Shown: piece after piece, positions 15,601-20,540 of the stretch | Layout of the letters: each line of letters begins with the position of its first letter | Numbering within the stretch: position 1 is the stretch's first letter | Assembly: GCA_036488085.1 (NCBI GenBank) | Contig: DASXHZ010000020.1 | Span: 1 to 21,879, forward strand | Reading direction: 5' to 3' | Source of the DNA: DASXHZ01 sp036488085 | GTDB lineage: Bacteria > Acidobacteriota > Thermoanaerobaculia > Gp7-AA8 | Length of the DNA: 21,879 bases | Notes under the pieces: generated by a model | Told to the model about the DNA's origin: nothing | Databases searched by the model: none | The model's input: the letters and a program-made list of their open reading frames with translations, nothing else | Translations under genes and position numbers: made by a program

Positions 15601-16422
15601 ATGGTCTATGCGCCGGCGATGGCGGGACTGATCTACAACCAGAAATACAACGTCACCGGCGACGGCGTGTACGACATCGACCTGCAGTCGTCGGGGATCC
15701 GCGGCCGCGTTACGGATCGCGACGGCAAGCCGATCCCCGATGTTCGCGTCATCGCCGAAGTCGTGAAGCGGGCGGCGACGACTCTCCCTCCGCGCCCGTC
15801 GATCACCGACTCCGACGGGCGGTACGTGATCGACTTCGTGGGGGACGGCGACTGGCATCTCGTCGCGCAGAAGGAGCAGTACCAGCCGGCGAGTCGCGAC
15901 ATCACCGTGGCGGGGAGTGCGCCCGAGGTCGACTTCCAGCTCGATTCCGGCACGACAAGCACCGTACGCGTGCTCGACATCGCCGGCGCACCGCTTTACG
16001 CGAACGTCACGGCGATCGATCAGTCGGGACACACGATGTCGACGGTGCAGACACGCGCGGGCGACGGCGTCGCGGAGCTTTGGCTGTCTCCGGGCCACTA
16101 CCAGCTCCTGGTCGGCGCGCAAGGGTACGCGCGCACCCGATCGACGATCGACGTGCCGGGCACCGAGGTGCGCGTGACGCTGGGACACGGCGGGACGATC
16201 ATCGCCATCGTGAAGGATCCGACGAAGACGCAGGTCTCGATCATGCCGGTCGGGCAAGCAACCATCATCGGCGGCGGCATGGTGAGCGGAACGAATCGCT
16301 GGGACCACCTGCCGGCCGGTACGTACCAGGTACGCGAGTTCATCCCGGGGAACAGGACTCCGGTTCAGACGAAGACGGTCTCGGTCGTCGACGACCAGAC
16401 AGCGACGGTCACGTTCGACTGA
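12607..16422 (+). CDS. Large secreted protein of about 15 carboxypeptidase-regulatory-like (CarboxypepD_reg) modules
   Basis: A 1271-residue exported protein. A signal peptide (MRHLTLTFALLLVSPLLHA) leads directly into tandem beta-sandwich modules of about 70-95 residues, each opening with a motif like G-x-V-x-D-x-x-G-x-P-V-A-G-A and closing with D-G-x-F then PGxxxL and sometimes GY. Module openings include ISGSIVDANGNPVAGA (residue 21), LTGTIIGTDGKP (188), VTGVVRDAKTRMP (262), ISGTVVDEDRKAVAG (344), VSGRVTYTDGKP, VKGRVTSTDGGPLAG, VTGRVIDESGQPVAG and IRGRVTDRDGKP. Middle and final modules are more diverged (VRVLDIAGAP, IIAIVKDPTKT). No peptidase, TonB plug, beta barrel, sortase signal or C-terminal membrane anchor is visible. 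It probably acts as an elongated surface or periplasmic protein; partner unknown. There is no Shine-Dalgarno. Confidence 0.85.
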   Translation: MRHLTLTFALLLVSPLLHAAISGSIVDANGNPVAGATVRVYRVEPRPDLLRRIVSGKIDVEPLVTAKTSDTGDFRFDKVAQPTVDLVAEAAGRETVTRFTADGEDITLMMREAKPRRFSVTANGKAVPNAIVMYGRALFTKTGEDGTFELTTLAPTPIVTVYHPDYAPLEVAIPRNETALKLLTGTKLTGTIIGTDGKPAANLAVDADQWPLAKSGDDGAFTIAHAPAKWRELHADTESDLATTPRAAGSSYTLHLRRGTTVTGVVRDAKTRMPVVGMIVGLRANGAITDASGAFTFSPVLPGRYPFSGSHPLYQLVTAGPLSSIEVSTNGSKQSIAATPLPLISGTVVDEDRKAVAGAAVGHFISFAELASRATVTRRNGTFVFHATGTDRDRQFDVSKDGYADTAFSVPPGESKSGITVTLPRGVPLALRVIDGARIPVAGASLHVSRSRDGMGGMLHEVRCSGGDCVTANDGTLTVRVAPAKYDIMVAGAGIIMKRVAAQNVDARSGPLTITVERGVDVSGRVTYTDGKPITAPVSVTMDAHGMPVTEQTDDSGAFIFHGAPKGKVSLRAHVALATRFGGPPKEITAPATNVVLTIPRGGHISGHVVDASSGAPITDFDVAAQRAMIAPFAGSNAVHADDGAFTINDVMPGRVEVVASADGYERGSASGIDVAEGQSIDNVELRLDRAARVKGRVTSTDGGPLAGAVVALADRGLQRGGMSRADRATTDGDGLYELSSVPPGDRNFSFSKDGFVSVTKSVATAAGKESSLDATLDTGREVTGRVIDESGQPVAGADVRAEGESVRAVETDTDGSFKMAGLRDGKFRLVAHKSGYVEGRQDIDTVAQSIVTLTLGRGATVNGRITGLSAEELGNAFVSFFGGGAYGNTRPDSAGNFTLNGVRDGSVSVQATVGGPSGGRTARKSIEVISGTAPDVEIAFTTGFTVRGRVNGHGQPMNDFRVTFSAADVSMPPGGNGVVDGDGNYSVAGLGAGDYRVMVYAPAMAGLIYNQKYNVTGDGVYDIDLQSSGIRGRVTDRDGKPIPDVRVIAEVVKRAATTLPPRPSITDSDGRYVIDFVGDGDWHLVAQKEQYQPASRDITVAGSAPEVDFQLDSGTTSTVRVLDIAGAPLYANVTAIDQSGHTMSTVQTRAGDGVAELWLSPGHYQLLVGAQGYARTRSTIDVPGTEVRVTLGHGGTIIAIVKDPTKTQVSIMPVGQATIIGGGMVSGTNRWDHLPAGTYQVREFIPGNRTPVQTKTVSVVDDQTATVTFD

Positions 16423-17527
16423 GCGCGAATCGCGGCAGCGGCGCCGGCTCGGGGAACGAGCCGCGCGCGAAAAAGATGTGGCTTGCGAGTGTGCGCAGCG
16501 GCGGCGTTCGCAGCAGCGCAGAGGCGAGCTCCATCGCCGCGGGACTCTCGACGAGCCGCATCGCGTGCCGCATCCACGTGCGCGTGAGAAAGCGCGCGCG
16601 GAACGCGTCGCCGCTGTAGTGCGCCAGCACCGTCGCATCTCCGGTCGTCAAATACGCCTCGGTCACCTCCGCTGCGAATCGCGATAGGCGCAGCGCGGCG
16701 TCGAGGCCGCCCGCCGTGAGCGGCGAGACGGCACCCGCGGCGTCGCCCACGAGCAATCCGCGCGTGCATGCGACGCGGCGCAGCGTGCCTCCCACCGGGA
16801 TGAACCCTCCGCGGCGCTCCAGTGGCGTGGCGCCGGCAATCCTGCCGGCGATCTCTGCGCGAAACCGCGCCAGCGCGGCATTCGGATCGAACCGGTCCCG
16901 ATAGCCGGCGACGCCGATGTGCGCTTCGACGCCGTCGTCGACGAGCCAGGCGATGTAGCCGGGCGCGAGGCGCGGGTCGAGGTAACAGTGCAACTCCGGT
17001 TCGCCGCGATTTGCGGACGGGAGAACGTCTTCAACGCCGAGAAGCATCTGGGTGTTCGCGTCGAGCGCGAGCGCGCGGGCGACGGCGGAGCGCGGACCGT
17101 CCGCTCCGATGATGAAGCGCGCCTCGATCGACTGGCGGTCCGTCACGATGGTCGTTCCGGCGATCGCGGTGACGCGCGACGACGGCATCCAGACCACGCC
17201 GGCCCGCGCGCACTGTTCGAGGAGGTAGACGTAGAGCCACGCCATCCGTCCGACGCGAAACTCGTCGTGATCCGCCTCGAGCTTCATCGCCCGACGCATC
17301 GGCGAATAAAGCGTCACACGGCGGATCGGTTGACCGAGCTGTTCATCGGGAAGGGCGAAGTCCTCCCACGTCTTCCGGACAAAGATCCCGGTCGTGTGAA
17401 TCGCGTCGCCGACGGAGCGTTTCCGGTCGAGCAGCGCCACGCGCATCCCGCGGATCGCGAGCAGCCGCGCGCATTGCAACCCGGCAAGCCCGGCACCGAC
17501 GACGGCAACATCGAAAGCCTTACGCAT
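16409..17527 (-). CDS. FAD-dependent oxidoreductase, geranylgeranyl-reductase-like family
   Basis: A 372-residue flavoprotein. Motifs are GAGLAGLQCARLL (G11, G13, G16), the second FAD motif FIIGADGPRSAVAR, and GLLVGDAAGAVSPLTAGGLD with GD binding flavin. This order is typical of the geranylgeranyl reductase / PHBH-like class acting on isoprenoid, quinone or lipid double bonds. The neighbouring acpP and fabF genes would fit a lipid role, but the substrate is unknown. The residues IAGRIAGAT are encoded by a palindromic sequence (16827-16850) also found between genes at 6821. A TAAAGT hexamer lies 6 bases before ATG 17527 and no Shine-Dalgarno is present. The 3' end overlaps the convergent module protein gene by 14 bp. 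Confidence 0.85.
   Translation of the reverse strand: MRKAFDVAVVGAGLAGLQCARLLAIRGMRVALLDRKRSVGDAIHTTGIFVRKTWEDFALPDEQLGQPIRRVTLYSPMRRAMKLEADHDEFRVGRMAWLYVYLLEQCARAGVVWMPSSRVTAIAGTTIVTDRQSIEARFIIGADGPRSAVARALALDANTQMLLGVEDVLPSANRGEPELHCYLDPRLAPGYIAWLVDDGVEAHIGVAGYRDRFDPNAALARFRAEIAGRIAGATPLERRGGFIPVGGTLRRVACTRGLLVGDAAGAVSPLTAGGLDAALRLSRFAAEVTEAYLTTGDATVLAHYSGDAFRARFLTRTWMRHAMRLVESPAAMELASALLRTPPLRTLASHIFFARGSFPEPAPLPRFALSRT
16827..16850. repeat. Palindromic element, copy 2, inside the flavoprotein gene
   Basis: 24 bases identical to 6821-6844, including most of the hairpin (stem GCCGGCA / TGCCGGC, loop ATCC). Here the sequence is read in frame on the minus strand as IAGRIAGAT, with the palindrome giving the repeated I-A-G. 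The outer stem bases differ (GATC after GGCG), so the copy is slightly shorter than at 6823. Confidence 0.75.
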
Positions 17528-17539
17528 ACACGCACTTTA
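17528..17539 (-). promoter_or_regulatory. TANNNT-N6-start leaderless-type promoter of the flavoprotein gene
   Basis: On the minus strand TAAAGT (17539-17534) is followed by GCGTGT and then ATG 17527. A TTGCGC hexamer 18 bases upstream of TAAAGT is a plausible weak -35. There is no Shine-Dalgarno. Confidence 0.5.
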
Positions 17540-17571
17540 CGTTGCAAAGTACGCGCCGCGCAAGCGCATCG

Positions 17572-18810
17572 TTAATGCGCGGAAAAGATCAGCGTGGCGT
17601 TCGTGCCGCCGAAGCCGAACGAGTTCGACATGGCGTGCGTCAGCTTCTTCTGGCGGGCGACGTTCGGGACGTAGTCGAGGTCGCACTCGGGGTCGGGCGT
17701 CTGGTAGTTGATGGTCGGCGGAAGGATGCCGTGCTGGATCGCGAGCGCCGTGATTGCTGACTCCAGGCCGCCGGCGGCGCCGAGGAGGTGGCCGGTCATC
17801 GACTTCGTCGAGCTGATGGCGAGCTTCCGGGCGTGATCGCCGAAGACGCGCTTGATGGCGACCGTCTCTGTCTTGTCGCCGACCGGCGTCGAGGTGCCGT
17901 GCGCGTTGATGTATTCGATTTGTTCCGGCGCGAGGCCCGCGTCTTTCAGCGCGCGCTGCATGACACGCATCATCCCGCTCCCGTCTTCCGACGGCGAGGT
18001 GATGTGGTACGCGTCGCTCGACATCCCGTAGCCGGTGATCTCGCAGTAGATGCGTGCGCCGCGCGCGATGGCGTGCTCGCGCTCCTCGAGGATGACGATG
18101 CCGGCGCCTTCGCCCATGACGAAGCCGTCGCGCGTGAGGTCCCAAGGCCGGGACGCCGTCTGCGGCTCGTCGTTGCGCGTCGAGAGCGCCCGCATCGCCG
18201 AGAAACCGCCGACCGCGAGCGGCGTGATGACCGCCTCCGAGCCGCCGGCGAACATGACGTCCGCCTCGTCGTGCCGGATGACCTTCATCGCGTCGCCGAT
18301 CGCATGCGCGCCGGTGGCGCACGCCGTCGCCGGCGCGGAGTTCGGGCCGCGTGCGTTGAAGCGGATCGAAACGTGTCCCGACGCCAGATTCACGATGAGC
18401 CCAGGGATGAAGAATGGCGAAATGCGCGACGGGCCGCGTTCGAGGAGCTTGCGGTGCATCTCCTCGATGAGCGGCAGGCCGCCGATGCCGGAGCCGATGA
18501 TCACGCCGATGCGGTCGGAGTCTTCCTTGCTTGTGTCCAGCTTGGAGTCGTCGGCCGCCATCTGGGCCGCGGCGACGGCGTAGTGGATGAAGGTGTCGGA
18601 CTTCTTGACTTCCTTCTTTTCGATCCACTGCTCCGGATCGAAGCCGCGCACCTCACCGGCGATCTGGCAGGCGTAGGCGCTCGCATCGAACTTCGTGATG
18701 CGGCCGACGCCCGACTTCCCTTCGATCAGCCCCTGCCACGTCGCATCGTTGCCGATGCCGAGCGGGGAGATCATGCCGATCCCGGTGAGGACTACTCGTC
18801 GCTTGCTCAA
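17572..18810 (-). CDS. fabF: Beta-ketoacyl-ACP synthase II (FabF)
   Basis: A 412-residue condensing enzyme of type II fatty acid synthesis that elongates acyl-ACP with malonyl-ACP. The catalytic triad is complete: C164 in PATACATGAHAIGD, H304 in NAHGTSTPVGD and H341 in STKSMTGHLLGAAG. The C-terminal NSFGFGGTNATLIF is also conserved, and the length is normal. The start is TTG 18810, giving MSKRRVVLTGIGMISPLG, in register with the family; no ATG is available nearby and no Shine-Dalgarno precedes it. TACCTT lies exactly 6 bases before the TTG, so a leaderless transcript from inside the acpP-fabF gap is possible. acpP ends 23 bases upstream. Confidence 0.96.
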   Translation of the reverse strand: MSKRRVVLTGIGMISPLGIGNDATWQGLIEGKSGVGRITKFDASAYACQIAGEVRGFDPEQWIEKKEVKKSDTFIHYAVAAAQMAADDSKLDTSKEDSDRIGVIIGSGIGGLPLIEEMHRKLLERGPSRISPFFIPGLIVNLASGHVSIRFNARGPNSAPATACATGAHAIGDAMKVIRHDEADVMFAGGSEAVITPLAVGGFSAMRALSTRNDEPQTASRPWDLTRDGFVMGEGAGIVILEEREHAIARGARIYCEITGYGMSSDAYHITSPSEDGSGMMRVMQRALKDAGLAPEQIEYINAHGTSTPVGDKTETVAIKRVFGDHARKLAISSTKSMTGHLLGAAGGLESAITALAIQHGILPPTINYQTPDPECDLDYVPNVARQKKLTHAMSNSFGFGGTNATLIFSAH

Positions 18811-18822
18811 GTCAAGAAGGTA
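18811..18822 (-). promoter_or_regulatory. TANNNT-N6-start leaderless-type promoter before fabF
   Basis: On the minus strand TACCTT (18822-18817) is followed by CTTGAC and then TTG 18810. It lies in the 23-bp gap between acpP and fabF. No clear -35 is visible, and fabF may also be read from the acpP promoter. Confidence 0.4.
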
Positions 18823-18833
18823 CGGTGCGGCTA

Positions 18834-19070
18834 CTAAGCCTTGGTGTGCTTGTCGATGTACTCGACGGCGTCCCTGACCTTGCGGATCTTCTCCGCCTCA
18901 TCATCGGAAATCTCGACGCCGAACTCCTCTTCGAACGCCATGATCAACTCGACGGTATCGAGCGAGTCCGCGCCGAGGTCTTCCACGAACGAGGCCTCCG
19001 GAGTGACCTCATCCGCGTCGACGCCGAGCTGCTCGACGATGATTGATTTGACTCTATCCTCTACCGACAT
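18834..19070 (-). CDS. acpP: Acyl carrier protein
   Basis: A 78-residue acidic carrier protein that holds acyl chains on a phosphopantetheine arm during fatty acid synthesis. The attachment serine is S36 in DLGADSLDTVEL, followed by the helix II recognition sequence ELIMAFEEEFGVEIS. The start ATG 19070 (MSVEDRVKS) is set by GGAGGAG upstream; a longer in-frame form starting at TTG/CTG-type codons up to 19124 would add an unusual leader and is rejected. fabF follows directly, the common acpP-fabF order. The gene is divergent from the MCE-domain gene, with 72 bp between the two starts. Confidence 0.97.
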   Translation of the reverse strand: MSVEDRVKSIIVEQLGVDADEVTPEASFVEDLGADSLDTVELIMAFEEEFGVEISDDEAEKIRKVRDAVEYIDKHTKA

Positions 19071-19130
19071 CGGTTTCTCCTCCATCAAACTGAGCGGGGC
19101 GAAGTGCAGGGTGGTTTTTAGCACAAGTCA

Positions 19131-19142
19131 TAAACTGTTCGC
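19131..19142 (+). promoter_or_regulatory. TANNNT-N6-start leaderless-type promoter of the MCE-domain gene
   Basis: TAAACT (19131-19136), six bases, then ATG 19143. No Shine-Dalgarno. The acpP promoter must lie in the same 72-bp region on the other strand, but I could not fix its hexamers. Confidence 0.45.
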
Positions 19143-19658
19143 ATGCGCAAGCTGCTCGGTCTCCTGTTCCTGCTGGTCCTCGCCGCGGCGGTCTGGCTCG
19201 GCGCCCGCGCGTTCGTGCATCGCGGGGAAGTCAAGGCGACCATCGTCTTCGACGACGTGCATGGACTGCGCCGCGGCGATCCGGTGGTCGAGCGCAATGA
19301 AGTCGCCGGCCACGTCACCAGCGTCGACCCCCTCGGCGACCGCAGCGCGGTCACGATCCGCATCGACCGTGCCCACCGCCGCGCCGTCCTCACCGACTCG
19401 CTCTTCGCCATCGATCACGACCAGCTCGTCGTCACGAATACCTTCGCCGTCGGCCGTCCCATCGATGACGGCGCGCTCCTCGAAGCGAAGGAAGACCGCG
19501 TCAGCCGCTGGCTCGCGAAGCACGGCAGCGCCGTCGAGCCGTTCGTGAACAACGTCCGCGCCCGTGCCGATGCGCTGATCGACAAGAACTCCGACACGGC
19601 CACGAACACGGCCAAGAAATGGAAGGAACGGGTAGATCGTTCGTTGAAGCGGCAGTGA
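19143..19658 (+). CDS. MCE/MlaD-domain protein with single N-terminal membrane anchor
   Basis: A 171-residue protein with an N-terminal hydrophobic segment (LLGLLFLLVLAAAVWLGARAF, about residues 4-24), probably an uncleaved inner-membrane anchor. A single MCE domain follows (about 28-105): VKATIVFDDVHGLRRGDPV, then the glycine-containing strand VAGHVTSVDPLGD and VTIRID. The tail (about 120-171) is helical and charged. MCE proteins form hexameric rings that pass lipids between membranes. The MlaE/MlaF-type permease and ATPase are not adjacent, so it is an orphan. The domain match is by pattern and moderately diverged (ERNEVAGHV in place of the usual GVxVGxV). Its stop codon touches heptad repeat C. 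Confidence 0.7.
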   Translation: MRKLLGLLFLLVLAAAVWLGARAFVHRGEVKATIVFDDVHGLRRGDPVVERNEVAGHVTSVDPLGDRSAVTIRIDRAHRRAVLTDSLFAIDHDQLVVTNTFAVGRPIDDGALLEAKEDRVSRWLAKHGSAVEPFVNNVRARADALIDKNSDTATNTAKKWKERVDRSLKRQ

Positions 19659-19660
19659 GT

Positions 19661-19743
19661 CGTTACTCGTTATTCGTTACTCGTTACTCGGGTGACGGAA
19701 CACAGATCACGGCTCATTGAGGCCCCCGAGTAACGAATAACGA
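19661..19743. repeat. Heptad inverted repeat C (GTTACTC/GTTATTC units) filling the gap before the HAD gene
   Basis: Left arm: GTTACTC (19662), GTTATTC (19669), GTTACTC (19676), GTTACTC (19683). Right arm: GAGTAAC (19728), GAATAAC (19735). Bases 19667-19683 pair exactly with the right arm, a 17-bp stem with a loop of about 43 bases. The left arm starts 3 bases after the TGA of the MCE gene; a further unit-like GTGAGTC (19655-19661) even includes that stop. The right arm ends 2-4 bases before ATG 19746. Confidence 0.88.
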
Positions 19744-19745
19744 CA

Positions 19746-20540
19746 ATGATTCGCGCCATCGCCTTCGATCTCTGGGAAACGCTCATCACCAACACGCCCG
19801 AGCTCTCGCGCCTGCAGAAGGATGCGCGGCTCAGGCGGCTCGAGCAGATCCTCACGCGGCACGGCTTCGGGCGAGAGGCCGAACGGCTCGAGCATGCGCA
19901 TTACCGGCAGTGGAATCGCTGCCAGGAGCTCTACTGGTCGGCGGACGTCGACATCCCATGCCGCCGCCAGGTCGAGCATTTGCTCGAGGAGCTCGAGCTC
20001 GATCCCGCGTCCTTCGATGAATCGACGCTCGCCGAGATCGAGGAGGCGTTCGCCTCCGCGCCGCTGCACGCGCTGCCGGAACCCGTCGCAGGGGCGCGCG
20101 ATGTGCTACGCGAGATACGCGAGCGGAGCCTGCGCATCGGCTTGATCAGCAACACCGGCCGTACGCCCGGATCGATCCTTCGTGAAGTATTGGCTCGCCT
20201 CGATCTCAGCCCCTCGATCGACGCGATGGTCTTCTCGAACGAGATCGGCGAGTGCAAGCCGCGGGCGTCGATCTTCGAGGCGTTGCAGCGCCAGCTCGGC
20301 GTCGACTACGACGAGATGGTCTTCGTCGGCGACAACCTGTACGTCGACGTCTACGGCGCGCAGCGTTGCGGCATGCGTGCGATCCACTTCATCCCATCGC
20401 GCCGCGGCGATGCCGTCGCTCCCGACGTCGATCACGGCCTGTCGATCGAGCCCGATGCGACGATCCGCGACCTTCGCGATGTGGTCAAGGTGGTCGATCG
20501 CTTCAATGCTCAGTTCACTGCGAGTACCGCATCGCGCTGA
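19746..20540 (+). CDS. HAD-superfamily hydrolase with DxW motif
   Basis: A 264-residue cytoplasmic hydrolase of the haloacid dehalogenase fold with a helical cap (about residues 15-100). Motif I is FDLWETLI: the nucleophile D8 is present, but the usual second Asp (D+2) is W10. Motif II is LISNTGRTPG, motif III has the Lys in ECKPRASIFEAL, and motif IV is FVGDNLYVDVYGAQ. FDLWGTL-like variants occur in a branch of unassigned HAD proteins. Loss of the general acid makes an ordinary phosphatase less certain. No Shine-Dalgarno is seen; a heptad repeat arm ends just before the ATG. The 3' end overlaps the opposite-strand TPR gene by 26 bp. Confidence 0.88.
   Translation: MIRAIAFDLWETLITNTPELSRLQKDARLRRLEQILTRHGFGREAERLEHAHYRQWNRCQELYWSADVDIPCRRQVEHLLEELELDPASFDESTLAEIEEAFASAPLHALPEPVAGARDVLREIRERSLRIGLISNTGRTPGSILREVLARLDLSPSIDAMVFSNEIGECKPRASIFEALQRQLGVDYDEMVFVGDNLYVDVYGAQRCGMRAIHFIPSRRGDAVAPDVDHGLSIEPDATIRDLRDVVKVVDRFNAQFTASTASR

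Noticed and set aside
15358..16638. 426-codon minus-strand ORF opposite the module protein
   Set aside because: Arg/Asp/Val shadow composition and overlap with a well-supported plus-strand protein and the real minus-strand flavoprotein.
1604..19743. CRISPR array
   Set aside because: Repeat units are only 7 bp, contiguous without spacers, inverted in two arms, and no cas genes are present.
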